Shown here piece by piece: positions 7,606 to 16,782 of a stretch of DNA of 64,000 nucleotides. Source of the stretch: Flavimaribacter sediminis. Its GTDB lineage: Bacteria; Pseudomonadota; Alphaproteobacteria; Rhizobiales; Rhizobiaceae. A model generated the notes under the pieces. The model was not told the DNA's origin. It did no database searches and was given only the letters and a program-made list of their open reading frames with translations. Position 1 is the stretch's first letter; each line of letters begins with the position of its first letter. The position numbers were made by a program, and so were the translations under genes. Location: assembly GCF_019492055.1 (NCBI RefSeq), contig NZ_JAICBX010000005.1:124001-188000 (forward strand), in the 5' to 3' direction.

Positions 7606-8366
7606 CAGCCCAGCCTTTCCAGCGCGCGGTCAAGCCAGCCGAGAAAGCCCGTGGCGTTCGCAGTCTCGTCCGGTTTGGCTTCAGATGCGCCACAGCTTTC
7701 CGTCGCCTGCTTCGGTCGCGGCGGCAGATACTTGTTGACCGGCGCCGTGCCCATTTCCGGCATCAGGTCGAACCCGCCGCGATCCTCCACGAGCTTGGAC
7801 ACATTCGATTCAGGGTCCGAAAAGTCGCCGAAATGACGGGCGCCGGCCGGGCAGGTCCTGACACAGGCCGGCGTCCGGTCCTCCTCCGGCAGATTGTCGT
7901 TGTAGATCCGGTCGACGCAGAGCGTGCATTTCTTCATCACGTTCTCGACCGGGTCCATCTCACGCGCGCCGTATGGGCAGGCCCAGGCGCACAGGCCGCA
8001 ACCGATGCACATGGATTCGTCCACCAGCACGATCCCGTCTTCCGAGCGCTTGTAGCTCGCGCCGGTCGGGCACACGGTCACGCAGGGCGCGTCCGAACAA
8101 TGCAGACACGATTTAGGGAAATGCACGATCGAGGCCGGCGCGTCCTCCGGCGTCACCTCGAACGTATGGATGCGATTGAGCCAGGAGCCCACCGGCTCGT
8201 CGCCATAGGGGTCGAGATCGCCCAGCGGCGCGCCGTAGCCGCCGGTGTTCCATTCCTTGCAGTTGACGACGCAGGCATGACAGCCGACGCAGGTGTCGAG
8301 ATCGATCACGAGGCCAAGGCTGCGCTCGATAGCTGTGGGCAGAGAAGTCATTCGCCCTCTCCCCAT
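7605..8366 (-). CDS. soeB: Four-cluster 4Fe-4S ferredoxin subunit of sulfite dehydrogenase (SoeB/DmsB family)
   Basis: This 253-residue protein has four Cys-rich motifs in the DmsB order: CVGCHACVVNC, CLHCSDAPCVTVC, CIGCGLCAWAC and a split KCTLC...ACVRTC. These give four [4Fe-4S] clusters that carry electrons between the molybdenum subunit and the membrane anchor. There is no Tat or Sec signal, consistent with a cytoplasmic complex. The gene overlaps soeA by 19 bases and soeC by one base. The C-terminal 30 residues are low in conserved motifs. Confidence 0.85.
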   Translation of the reverse strand: MGRGRMTSLPTAIERSLGLVIDLDTCVGCHACVVNCKEWNTGGYGAPLGDLDPYGDEPVGSWLNRIHTFEVTPEDAPASIVHFPKSCLHCSDAPCVTVCPTGASYKRSEDGIVLVDESMCIGCGLCAWACPYGAREMDPVENVMKKCTLCVDRIYNDNLPEEDRTPACVRTCPAGARHFGDFSDPESNVSKLVEDRGGFDLMPEMGTAPVNKYLPPRPKQATESCGASEAKPDETANATGFLGWLDRALERLG

Positions 8367-11230
8367 TCCTTGCCGTAGGCGACGACCGCGGGCGGCTCGC
8401 GCAACGGATCCTTCTGGGGCGGGAATTGCGGCAACGTCACCGGATTGTCGCCGACCTCGGCCTTCTCGATACGTATCCGCAAATCAAACCAGGCGGCCTG
8501 GCCGGTGATCGGGTCGGAGTTCGACCAGCGATAGCCGTCGGCGGCCGGCGGCAGCAATTCGTGGATCAGGTGATTGAGCAGGAAGCCCTTCTTTGCCTCC
8601 GGCGCGTTGTCGTCCAGCGTCCAGGCGCCGGAGCGTTTGCCGATCGCGTTCCAGGTCCACAGCGTCTTGCCGTTGACCGCCTCCATGCGCCGAACCGGAA
8701 CCTTGATGCGGCTGTGGTGCGAGATCACCCATGCCCAGTCGCCGTCGCGCAGCCCGGCCGCATCGCAGACCGGCCCTGGAACATAGAGCACGTTCGCGCC
8801 GTGGATCTGGCGCAGCCAGGCGTTCTGCGAGCCCCAGGAATGATACATCGCCGCCGGCCGCTGCGTGATCGCATGGTAGGGATAGTCGCTCACGTCGACG
8901 CCTGCGCCCTCGAATGGCGGATACCAGAGCGGCAGCGGGTCGAAGGTTTCGAGTATCCGCTTGCGATGGGTGTCCGGCGGCTGCCGCTCGCCATGACCCT
9001 CGGCGGCAAGCTGGAACTTGCGCAGCGGCTCGAGGTAGAGCTGGAAGACGTTCTCGACCGGCCCATCCTGCAAGCCCATCGCGATCGCCCAGTCGCTCCA
9101 GGCGCGGTTGGCGTGCTTGAAGTAGCGCGCCTCCTCCGGCACGTGCGTTTCAAAGAAACCGCCATTGTCGATATAGCGCTGAAGCTGGTCCGGATTGGGC
9201 GCGCCGCGCCCTGCTTCCGATCCATCCGCGCCGCGCCAGCCGGCCAGCGGACCGACGCCGGGCTTTCTCTGGTGATTGACCATGTAGTCGGCGTAGTCCG
9301 CGTAGAGCGCTTCGCCGTTCCCGTCGACCATGCCCGGCAACTTCAGCCGCGCGCCGAGATCGAGCAGCACCGACTGGAAGCCGCGCACGTCCCTGCCCTC
9401 GGCCTGGGTCTCGGGCTTCACCACCGGCCAGCGTATCGCGTCAGCCAGCGCGTCCGGCTCGGAGATCGGCCGGTCGAGCAGCGAGATGCAGTCGTGCCGC
9501 TCCAGGTAGGTCGTGTCGGGCAGCACCAGGTCGGCGTAGGCGACCATCTCGGAATCGTAGGCGTCCGAGTAGATGATCTTCGGAATGCGGTAGTCGCCGT
9601 TCTCGTCCTTGTCCGTCAGCATGTCCATGACGCCCGACGAGTTCATAGACGAGTTCCAAGCCATGTTCGCCATGTACATGAACAGCACGTCGACCGGATA
9701 CGGGTCGCCGGCGTGCGCGTTGGAAATGACCATATGCATCAGCCCGTGCGACGACATCGGCGCGTCCCAGCTGAACGCCTTGTCGATCCGCTGCGGCGTC
9801 GTCCCGTCCGCCTCCAGCAACAGGTCTTCCGGCCCGCGCAGGAAGCCGAGATGCGGCCCCGGCAGCGGCTCGTCCGGTTTGCAGCCGCCATGCGGTTTCG
9901 GCTGCGCCGCCACCGGCCTCGGATAGGGCGGCTTGAAGCGGAAGCCGCCCGGGCTGTCGATCGAGCCGATCAGGATCTGCAGCAGATGCAGCGCGCGGCA
10001 GGTCTGGAAGCCGTTCGAATGCGCGGAGATCCCGCGCATGGCGTGGAAGGAGACCGGTCGGCCGATCATGCGCTCGTGCCGCTCGCCCTTCATGTCGGTC
10101 CAGGACTGTTCAACCACGACTTCGCGCTCGAAGGCGGCCTCGGCGATCTCGGCCGCGATGCGGCGGATCTGCGCCGCGGAAACCCCTGTTTCCTCCTCGA
10201 CTGCATCAGGCGCATACCGCGGGTCGAGATATTTGCGCGCCAGCAGCTCGAACACCGGCCGGGCTACGCGTCCGTCGGGCAGCGTCGCCGCGCCTTTGAG
10301 CGCTGCCTTCAGCGACGCGCCATTCTTGCAGGACACGACGCTGGCGGCCTCGCGGTCGAGGACCAGCGGATCGCCGTTCTCGTCGCGCGCGAAGAGCCCG
10401 TGATCGGCGGCGCCCTCATCGTCGATCACCAGCCAGGGCGCGTTGGTGTAGCGAAGCAGGTAGTCGAGATCGACCTTGCCGAGCCGCAGAAGCTCGTGGA
10501 TCAGCGACAGGATGAACAGACCGTCCGTGCCAGGCGTCACGCCCACCCACTCGTCTGCGACGGCGTTGTAGCCGGTGCGGACAGGATTGACGCCAACGAT
10601 CTTGACGCCGCGCGCCTTCAGCTTGCCGAGCCCCATCTTGATCGGATTGGAATCGTGGTCCTCCGCGACGCCGAAGATCATGAAGTATTCGGTCTTGTCC
10701 CAGTCCGGCGATCCGAACTCCCAGAAGGCGCCGCCGAACGTGTAGATGCCGCCGGCCGCCATATTGACCGAGCAGAAGCCGCCATGCGCGGCGAAATTGG
10801 GTGTGCCGAACTGCTGCGCCCACCAGCCGGTCAGCGACTGGCTCTGGTCGCGGCCGGTAAAAAAGGCGAGCTTTCTCGGATCGCGATGCCGGATATCGGC
10901 GAGCCAGTCGGCTGCCAGCGTCAGCGCCTCCTCCCACTCGATTTCCTTGAACTCGCCGCTGCCCCGCTCGCCTGTGCGCAACAGCGGTTTCATCAGTCGC
11001 GCCGGCGAATAATGCTGCATGATCCCGGCCGATCCCTTGGCGCACAGCACGCCCTTATTGATCGGATGGTCCCGATTGCCCTCGATATACCGGATGCGCG
11101 GCGTTCCGTCCTCGCCCTGCCGGATATGCACGTTGACGCCGCAACGGCATGCGCACATGTAACAGGTGGTCTTGCGCACCTCGTCGGACACATGAGCCGA
11201 AAGCTCTACCTTGTGTCGGATCTCATTCAT
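8348..11230 (-). CDS. soeA: Molybdopterin oxidoreductase, catalytic subunit of sulfite dehydrogenase (SoeA-like)
   Basis: This 960-residue enzyme of the DMSO-reductase superfamily has an N-terminal [4Fe-4S] site formed by C23, C26, C30 and C63 (TTCYMCACRCG...GVLCAKG). The molybdopterin domains follow, and the C-terminal dinucleotide-binding domain carries the MYHSWGSQNAWLR region. It lacks a twin-arginine signal, which separates it from DmsA and fits the cytoplasm-facing SoeABC enzymes that oxidise sulfite to sulfate and feed quinone. Such enzymes detoxify sulfite released from taurine and other sulfonates. The substrate is inferred from family and operon structure. The three genes form one unit on the minus strand with two overlaps. 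Confidence 0.82.
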   Translation of the reverse strand: MNEIRHKVELSAHVSDEVRKTTCYMCACRCGVNVHIRQGEDGTPRIRYIEGNRDHPINKGVLCAKGSAGIMQHYSPARLMKPLLRTGERGSGEFKEIEWEEALTLAADWLADIRHRDPRKLAFFTGRDQSQSLTGWWAQQFGTPNFAAHGGFCSVNMAAGGIYTFGGAFWEFGSPDWDKTEYFMIFGVAEDHDSNPIKMGLGKLKARGVKIVGVNPVRTGYNAVADEWVGVTPGTDGLFILSLIHELLRLGKVDLDYLLRYTNAPWLVIDDEGAADHGLFARDENGDPLVLDREAASVVSCKNGASLKAALKGAATLPDGRVARPVFELLARKYLDPRYAPDAVEEETGVSAAQIRRIAAEIAEAAFEREVVVEQSWTDMKGERHERMIGRPVSFHAMRGISAHSNGFQTCRALHLLQILIGSIDSPGGFRFKPPYPRPVAAQPKPHGGCKPDEPLPGPHLGFLRGPEDLLLEADGTTPQRIDKAFSWDAPMSSHGLMHMVISNAHAGDPYPVDVLFMYMANMAWNSSMNSSGVMDMLTDKDENGDYRIPKIIYSDAYDSEMVAYADLVLPDTTYLERHDCISLLDRPISEPDALADAIRWPVVKPETQAEGRDVRGFQSVLLDLGARLKLPGMVDGNGEALYADYADYMVNHQRKPGVGPLAGWRGADGSEAGRGAPNPDQLQRYIDNGGFFETHVPEEARYFKHANRAWSDWAIAMGLQDGPVENVFQLYLEPLRKFQLAAEGHGERQPPDTHRKRILETFDPLPLWYPPFEGAGVDVSDYPYHAITQRPAAMYHSWGSQNAWLRQIHGANVLYVPGPVCDAAGLRDGDWAWVISHHSRIKVPVRRMEAVNGKTLWTWNAIGKRSGAWTLDDNAPEAKKGFLLNHLIHELLPPAADGYRWSNSDPITGQAAWFDLRIRIEKAEVGDNPVTLPQFPPQKDPLREPPAVVAYGKEWGEGE

Positions 11231-11342
11231 GAACCGCTACCGTCTCCGACTGTCCATTTCGCAAGCACTGGCCGGTCTCCTCCCCTGGCGCTCTATCGTA
11301 AATCCTTCATACGTCTCAGAGGTCCACATGCCTGCGGACATC

Positions 11343-11393
11343 GGAATTCTTATATTAAGGATTCCTTATATAAAGTCTTTTGGAACAGTTCCA
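11343..11393. promoter_or_regulatory. Cluster of palindromes upstream of soeA
   Basis: The 261-base gap between the soeA start and the stop of the hypothetical gene at 11492 contains two ordered elements. One is an imperfect 10+10 inverted repeat (GGAATTCTTA / TAAGGATTCC, 11343-11365), whose right half repeats directly as GATTCCTTATATAAAG. The other is a perfect TGGAAC-A-GTTCCA (11381-11393). They lie in the only AT-rich part of the gap and are good candidates for operators controlling soeABC. Confidence 0.5.
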
Positions 11394-11491
11394 GACTTTC
11401 CGACTCAATACCTAGATTGTCCGCGTTCGCTGATGGAGCGCCAACCAAAACAAAGGCAGGGGACCAGACGACGACGCCATGTCGCACAAAC

Positions 11492-12589
11492 TTACTTGTT
11501 TCCTTGCCGGAAGTAGAAATCGATCCGTGACCTGACGGCGGCATTGTGGTCCATCGAAAGTACTTCGGCGATTTCGTCCATTCGGGTCGTCGTTTTGTGT
11601 CGATGCGCAATCAACATATCCGCGGCCACTTTCCTGACAGCTGAAGCATTGTCGCTGGCCGCTTCCGACAAAAGTCCTTCATAGCCGAATTCCGTTGAAA
11701 CGGGACGCACTTCAAATCGGGGCGACCTTATGAAATCATGGTTCATATCGTAACCGACCACCCATTTGGCCTCGCCTGATAGAAGCGTTCTCATGGCAAT
11801 GGCGCGTGCTGAAGGCGACACGGCCTGGCAAGCGATAATCTGCAGGTGATCATCGAACTCGGGGTGCGGGAGCAAACTGCGAAATGTCCGTCCCACGAAC
11901 GACGTTCTTTCGCTCAGTATCCTGTTTCGCAACGGTAAAAGTACATCCGGCTTGAGGATTACGGAATAGATAAAATCCTTGGCCTTGGCGCTCATTCGCC
12001 CACGGGAGCCAATTAGATCCAGGGACTTGAAAGCAAATTCAGCGGCAATCGCAGGATCCGCTTTTCCCAATACTCTCTCCGCACAATCCAGTGCAGCATC
12101 GCGTACTTGTGCGACCCAATCGTTGAGGCGGTATGCAATCGCCGCATATTCAAAAGCAGACAAGGGAGCAGTCTGGATTGAGGACAATGAAGCCTCCCGA
12201 ACATATCCACTGCCGTGAAACAGATACAACCACGCCAAATCAGGCATGTTTCGAATTTGTTGGAAAGGACTGGAACGAAGCGCGCCAAGCCTGATCAACG
12301 GCTTCTGAATAGCCCGAATCGTCGGTGCATAAGGTGTGTTTTCCCAAATTTCGGCTATTTGCCGGATGTGACTGCTTGCATGATACATGGTCGAAGGACA
12401 GACGGTGCGATATCTGTCTCGCAAATACGCAACTTGTCGGAGACTTACCGTTCCAGACTTCAAACACGGTCCCACATCCTTCAACGCCTGCTGAAGAGAA
12501 GGGGGCAAGACGGAGCGTTTATTGTACGTAAAGAGATCTGGGTAATCTGCAGGCATCCGGTCGTCTGTCATCTGCCAATCGAAAAACAT
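11492..12589 (-). CDS. Hypothetical alpha-helical (HEAT-repeat-like) protein
   Basis: This 365-residue protein has no recognised catalytic motif. Its second half is built from paired helices with the HEAT signature of a conserved Val/Arg pair (for example VAQVRDAALDCAERVL, ASAVRKVAADMLI and AAVRSRIDFYF). That pattern suggests a curved scaffold that binds another macromolecule. There is no signal peptide or membrane segment. Base composition is more AT-rich than the neighbouring soe genes and the ribosome binding site at ATG 12589 is weak, so the gene may be acquired. A start at the in-frame ATG 12571 is possible. It stands alone between soeA and doxX. Confidence 0.72.
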   Translation of the reverse strand: MFFDWQMTDDRMPADYPDLFTYNKRSVLPPSLQQALKDVGPCLKSGTVSLRQVAYLRDRYRTVCPSTMYHASSHIRQIAEIWENTPYAPTIRAIQKPLIRLGALRSSPFQQIRNMPDLAWLYLFHGSGYVREASLSSIQTAPLSAFEYAAIAYRLNDWVAQVRDAALDCAERVLGKADPAIAAEFAFKSLDLIGSRGRMSAKAKDFIYSVILKPDVLLPLRNRILSERTSFVGRTFRSLLPHPEFDDHLQIIACQAVSPSARAIAMRTLLSGEAKWVVGYDMNHDFIRSPRFEVRPVSTEFGYEGLLSEAASDNASAVRKVAADMLIAHRHKTTTRMDEIAEVLSMDHNAAVRSRIDFYFRQGNK

Positions 12590-12701
12590 TGGTGCAATTT
12601 CAGTGAACGAAACAAATTACATAAAACTTCCGAGTGTACACTTTAAGAGACTTTTTGAAGGCGATTGCTGATCCCTAGGGCCTTTGATAGCAATTGTCTT
12701 C

Positions 12702-13100
12702 ATGAGAGCGATTATCGACCGATTCCAACCACTGGCGGCGCTTGCGGCGCGGCTGCTGATCGCCTGGATTTTCATCTATGACGGGTACGTGGCGATCATC
12801 GACTATGGCGGCGTCGGCGACTACATGGAGGCGAACGGCGTCAGCCGCAGCCTTCTCCCGCTCGCCATCATCGCCGAACTCGGCGGCGGCCTGTTTGTCG
12901 CCGCCGGACTGTTGACGCGACTGGCGTCGCTCGCGCTCGCCGGGTTCTGCCTGACGACGGCCGTCCTCTTCCACGCCGGCTCCGGAGATCCGATGGCCAT
13001 GATCCAGCTTTACAAGGACATGGCGATCGCCGGCGGATTCCTGGCGCTGGCGGCCTTCGGCGCCGGACGCTGGTCGCTCGACGCGGTCCTGTTCCGCTAG
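12702..13100 (+). CDS. DoxX-family membrane protein
   Basis: This 132-residue protein has four hydrophobic helices and the DoxX features: ARLLIAWIFIYDG in helix 1 and AELGGGLFVAAGLLTRLAS in the middle. Bacterial DoxX proteins are small inner-membrane proteins linked to sulfur and redox stress; their reaction is generally unknown. ATG 12702 is chosen. An in-frame TTG at 12684, preceded by AGGG, would add six residues. The gene converges with the flavin monooxygenase, leaving 10 bases between the stops. Confidence 0.85.
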   Translation: MRAIIDRFQPLAALAARLLIAWIFIYDGYVAIIDYGGVGDYMEANGVSRSLLPLAIIAELGGGLFVAAGLLTRLASLALAGFCLTTAVLFHAGSGDPMAMIQLYKDMAIAGGFLALAAFGAGRWSLDAVLFR

Positions 13101-13110
13101 CAGCCTTGCT

Positions 13111-14829
13111 CTACGAGCGCCCGTGCTCGAGTTCTGGTCGCGGCCCGGAAGCAAAGCCGCTTCTTTTCGGCCCCGCATAGCCAACGATGTGGCCCTTTGC
13201 GAGCTTCCGGCGACCGAACCAGTCGGCGATGTCATCGATCCTCAGCAGCCTGCACAGCGGAATAATCAGCACACACAACGCGACGTAGGACAGCGCGTTC
13301 GAGCACTCGAGATACCGCAGCGCCCGGCCGATCGGCGGCGTCGTCATCGGCTCGATGCCTTCCAGATCCGTATCGTCGCGACATCGGCTGAGACGCGGCG
13401 AGATCGGCACGGTCGCAAGCTTGATCGTCCGCCATGGCGCGCGCACAAAACGGCGAAGCGTAAAAACCGGATTGCGTTCCAGCTCCACGAAGCTCTCGTA
13501 ATACTGGACCGGATCGACAAGCGTGTTGAGCCGCGTTTTCGGAAAATGTTTCGCACGCATGTCGCGGTAGGCGTCCGCCTGCTGGACGCGCTCTTCCACC
13601 GTTTCAGGCAACGCGATTTCGCCGGCGAACACCTTGAACGCGTAGCCGCACTGCAACTCCGTCATGAACGGAAGCGATGACCATGTCGGCCGCGCCAGGC
13701 CGAAAAAGGCGAGCGTCGGATCGACCGGATCGAAGATCAGTTGCAGCAGGCGCGACGGATCGCGTTCCCTGTAGGCTTCGGGAAGAAACGGAAAGGACGG
13801 CTGGTATCCGAAGCAGTAGATGATACGCGTCGCCTCGACGCTCTCTCCACTTTCGAAGGTAACGCGATTGCCTTGTGTTTCGGTGATCGCGCCGGCCGCC
13901 TCCACCCTGCCCGATCGCACGAACTCCACCGAATGGCCGGCCTTGTTGAAGAAGGCGTGACCCGTCGGAATGTCATTGCTCCATTCAGGCACCCCGTGCC
14001 CCTGGTAGCCCATCAGCGAACCGGTGCACAAAAGGTTCGTCAGAACGCGAATGCCCGGCTGGCGATCCGGAATATTGCTCAGCACCCGGTGCATCGTGGT
14101 GATATTGATGTCGAGCGCGCTGGTATGCCGGTCGAAGACGCCGGCGGGCAGGCGCTCGTCGACCGCCGTCCTGCGATAGAAATGCTGCCCGCCGCTGATC
14201 GCCCAGGTGACGCGCGCCCTGGTCTTTGCCAGTTCGTCGATCATGTCCGAGGCGGTCTCGCCGCCGCCGTAAACGATTACATGATCTGCGGCGGTGATAT
14301 TCAAATCGCGAACCGCCTTGATGTCGCCGGAGTGAATCAACTCTCCTGCGAATGAGGCGATCGGACCGCTGGCCAGCCTTTTGCGACTATGCACGCCTGC
14401 ACAGACCGCAAGCCGCTTCGCGCGCAGGCGTCGCGTGACAGTTGCGCCGTCGGCGGATTTTTGTTCGTAAGAGACGGTCCAGCCTTCGTCATCCCGCTCG
14501 GTCCGGATAACGCTTGCGCCAAACTCCAGGTGCTCGCGCAGGCTAAATTCGTCCGCATAGGCGTTGAGATACTCCAGCGCCTCGCTCCAGTGGAAGAAGT
14601 GACCGACTTTCTCCGGCATCGGAAAATCAGAGGCTTCCGTCATGGTGCGCGAAGAGGTCGACACCGTGGTCGACATGGTCGTCACGACATCGCGGTCTTC
14701 GGTAAAGTTCCAGACGCCGCCGAGATCGTCGCGACGTTCCAGAATCGTGAAGCTGAGACCGTGTTTTCGCGCATACCGGCCGGCATAGAGGCCGGACCAT
14801 CCGGCTCCGATGATAGCAATATCCAACAA
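13111..14829 (-). CDS. Flavin-containing monooxygenase (FMO family), TTG start
   Basis: This 572-residue enzyme has two Rossmann sites: the FAD site GAGWSG at residues 8-13 and the NADPH site GGGETAS at 188-194. These fit an NADPH- and O2-dependent N- or S-oxygenase, or a Baeyer-Villiger-type enzyme. It is about 100 residues longer than bacterial trimethylamine monooxygenase. The extra part is at the C-terminus and includes a hydrophobic stretch (ALSYVALCVLIIPLCRLL, about residue 510), so it may be membrane-associated. The frame has no ATG; TTG 14829 follows an AGGTGAA ribosome binding site by several bases. The substrate is unknown. Confidence 0.85.
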   Translation of the reverse strand: MLDIAIIGAGWSGLYAGRYARKHGLSFTILERRDDLGGVWNFTEDRDVVTTMSTTVSTSSRTMTEASDFPMPEKVGHFFHWSEALEYLNAYADEFSLREHLEFGASVIRTERDDEGWTVSYEQKSADGATVTRRLRAKRLAVCAGVHSRKRLASGPIASFAGELIHSGDIKAVRDLNITAADHVIVYGGGETASDMIDELAKTRARVTWAISGGQHFYRRTAVDERLPAGVFDRHTSALDINITTMHRVLSNIPDRQPGIRVLTNLLCTGSLMGYQGHGVPEWSNDIPTGHAFFNKAGHSVEFVRSGRVEAAGAITETQGNRVTFESGESVEATRIIYCFGYQPSFPFLPEAYRERDPSRLLQLIFDPVDPTLAFFGLARPTWSSLPFMTELQCGYAFKVFAGEIALPETVEERVQQADAYRDMRAKHFPKTRLNTLVDPVQYYESFVELERNPVFTLRRFVRAPWRTIKLATVPISPRLSRCRDDTDLEGIEPMTTPPIGRALRYLECSNALSYVALCVLIIPLCRLLRIDDIADWFGRRKLAKGHIVGYAGPKRSGFASGPRPELEHGRS

Positions 14830-14970
14830 CGTAATTCACCTGAATTGCTGTACGCTCTTCGGGCGAAAAATCATTTTTATTGTTTGAAATCAACATTTAA
14901 AAGTATTCGCTTATTTGTATAAAATGCTGCCAGCTATTTATTCGTTTTTGATTAAAAATTGAACCAATGC

Positions 14971-15942
14971 TCATTGATCCGCAAAAATCATGCTTATCGC
15001 GCCCGGAACGATGCTGACTGTCGCCGGCGTGACGCCGGCCGGTTCGCCGTCCACCTCGATTTGCATGGGCGCCGGCGTTTCGATGTGAAACACCCTTCCC
15101 TGCGTCACCCGCATGCCGGCTTTGCGGACATAGCTTCCATCCTTCATGGCCGGGAGGATTTGCGTCAGCATGCGGCCTCTCGAAACAGGGCCGATTTCCA
15201 CGCAATCCAGCAATCCGTCATCGAATTGCGCCTCTGGCGCGAAACTGATCTCGCCGGGAAGACCGGGAAAGCAGCAAAAGAAATATCCCCATGCTTTGAC
15301 GGTCGACGGCGGCGCGCTGTCTGCAGAATAAGCAAATTGACGGGGACGTCCGCCGAGCACCGACAGGACGCCCGCCAGAACGTAGGATGCGCCGCCAAGC
15401 AGCTTCACGAAGGGCATGCTTGCGGTCAGCCTGCTCGCTTCGACCGGCAGACCGACGGAAACGATGACGAAGCCGTGCCGCGCGGCGCCTTCGCCGCCGT
15501 CTGCGGCGTCAAGCCGCATCACGTCAACCGGTTTCACGCTCGCGCCGGCAAGAGCTTCGACGGCCCGCCGGGGCGTCGACAGACCAAGGCAATTGGCGAC
15601 GACATTCACAGTCCCGCACGGTATCTGGCCCATGACGACCTCTGACCGCGGTACGTCGCTATTGGCCATGATGGCGTTCATCAACAAGCCCATCGTCCCG
15701 TCGCCGCCGACGCCGACAATGCGCCTGTATCCCTCTTTCAAGGCTTCCGTCGCCGCCACCTTGATGTCGTCTCTGCTCTTCGTCGCCCGAAAACCGAATT
15801 CGCCGATGGCGGCGCGCATGTCACTCTCGACTTCCGGCCACACCCGCGCAGCCCTGCCCCTGCCGGCCGCCGGATTGAGGATCACGAAGGTTTCCGGTTG
15901 TGAGGAGTTTTTCTTTCTCAATAGTTTTGAATCACTTGGCAA
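14971..15942 (-). CDS. Diacylglycerol/lipid kinase family protein
   Basis: This 323-residue protein has the DAGK catalytic domain: an NPAAGRGRA nucleotide-binding start (about 23-31), GGDGT at 79-83, and IPCGTVNVVANCLGL downstream. The C-terminal half is the YegS-like beta domain, with FDDGLLD and QIEVDGEPAG. It probably phosphorylates a lipid or sphingoid alcohol with ATP at the inner membrane face. The frame has no ATG near its beginning; TTG 15942 gives the longest version, and a later TTG start would lose a few unconserved residues. The AT-rich gap downstream (14830-14970) probably holds the promoter of the flavin monooxygenase. Confidence 0.85.
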   Translation of the reverse strand: MPSDSKLLRKKNSSQPETFVILNPAAGRGRAARVWPEVESDMRAAIGEFGFRATKSRDDIKVAATEALKEGYRRIVGVGGDGTMGLLMNAIMANSDVPRSEVVMGQIPCGTVNVVANCLGLSTPRRAVEALAGASVKPVDVMRLDAADGGEGAARHGFVIVSVGLPVEASRLTASMPFVKLLGGASYVLAGVLSVLGGRPRQFAYSADSAPPSTVKAWGYFFCCFPGLPGEISFAPEAQFDDGLLDCVEIGPVSRGRMLTQILPAMKDGSYVRKAGMRVTQGRVFHIETPAPMQIEVDGEPAGVTPATVSIVPGAISMIFADQ

Positions 15943-16125
15943 GGCGTTTTCAACTTCTGAATCAGGATGAGGTTTTACGCTGGATGACTTGTTGATGAAA
16001 GAAGATGCTTTTCAGAAAGAAGCCTCCATAATCTTCACGGCGCCGCTTCGATTGCCGGTTGAACAGACTTGTTCTCTGCGCTACCGGTTGCAACCGTATG
16101 AGAGACAAGCACCTGGGAGGGTGAA

Positions 16126-16773
16126 CTGGCCAATCGAACAGCATTAATCGTCTGGGGCGGATGGGAAGGCCACACGCCCCAGCAAAGCGCCACGGTCGTC
16201 AAGTCCATGCTTGAAGACCATGGATTCGACGTGACGTTTTCCGACACCACGGAAGCCTTCGCATCGCCGGATGTCGGCGAGCATTCGCTGATCGTTCCGG
16301 TGATCACCCAGTCGGAGATAGGCAGCGACGCCCTCTCCGGTCTCCTCGGCGCGGTCAAGGGCGGAACGGGGCTTGCCGGATTTCACGGCACGATGTGCGA
16401 CGCGTTTCGCAAGGAGCCGGAGTACCAGTTCATGACAGGCGGTCAATGGGTCGCGCATCCAGGCAACATCATCGATTACAGGATAGAGATCACCCGACCG
16501 GATGATCCGATCATGGAAGGCGTAACGGACTTCGCCTATCGCTCGGAGCAGTATTACCTGCATGTCGATCCGGTGAACGAGGTGCTTGCCACAACCCGCT
16601 TCGACGGAACCTACTGCGAGGATGTGAAGGGCGTCGACATGCCGGTCGTCTGGAAGCGGCGATACGGCAAGGGTCACGTATTCTACAGCGCGCTCGGCCA
16701 CGTCGCCGAGGAATTCAACGTTCCCGAAATGCGCACAATCTTCGAGCGCGGCGCCTTGTGGGCGGCGCGCTAG
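16126..16773 (+). CDS. ThuA-like domain protein (trehalose utilization / glutamine-amidotransferase-like), apparent CTG start
   Basis: The ThuA fold begins with ALIVWGGWEGH, which lies upstream of the first ATG (16207). Reading that frame back, the only stop is TGA at 16099. Between the two there is no ATG, GTG or TTG, but CTG 16126 stands five bases after a strong GGGAGG ribosome binding site (16115-16120). From CTG the product is 215 residues and has the normal ThuA N-terminus. ThuA-like proteins act in disaccharide or sugar metabolism in rhizobia with an unproven reaction. No sugar transporter is adjacent. Starting at ATG 16207 would delete the first beta strand. A sequencing error in the first codon is the alternative. 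Confidence 0.85.
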   Translation: MANRTALIVWGGWEGHTPQQSATVVKSMLEDHGFDVTFSDTTEAFASPDVGEHSLIVPVITQSEIGSDALSGLLGAVKGGTGLAGFHGTMCDAFRKEPEYQFMTGGQWVAHPGNIIDYRIEITRPDDPIMEGVTDFAYRSEQYYLHVDPVNEVLATTRFDGTYCEDVKGVDMPVVWKRRYGKGHVFYSALGHVAEEFNVPEMRTIFERGALWAAR

Positions 16774-16782
16774 CTCCTGGCG

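Noticed and set aside
8426-11530. 1034-codon plus-strand frame opposite soeA
   Set aside because: Long antisense frame produced by GC-rich third positions of soeA; no motifs, and soeA itself has complete cofactor-binding residues.
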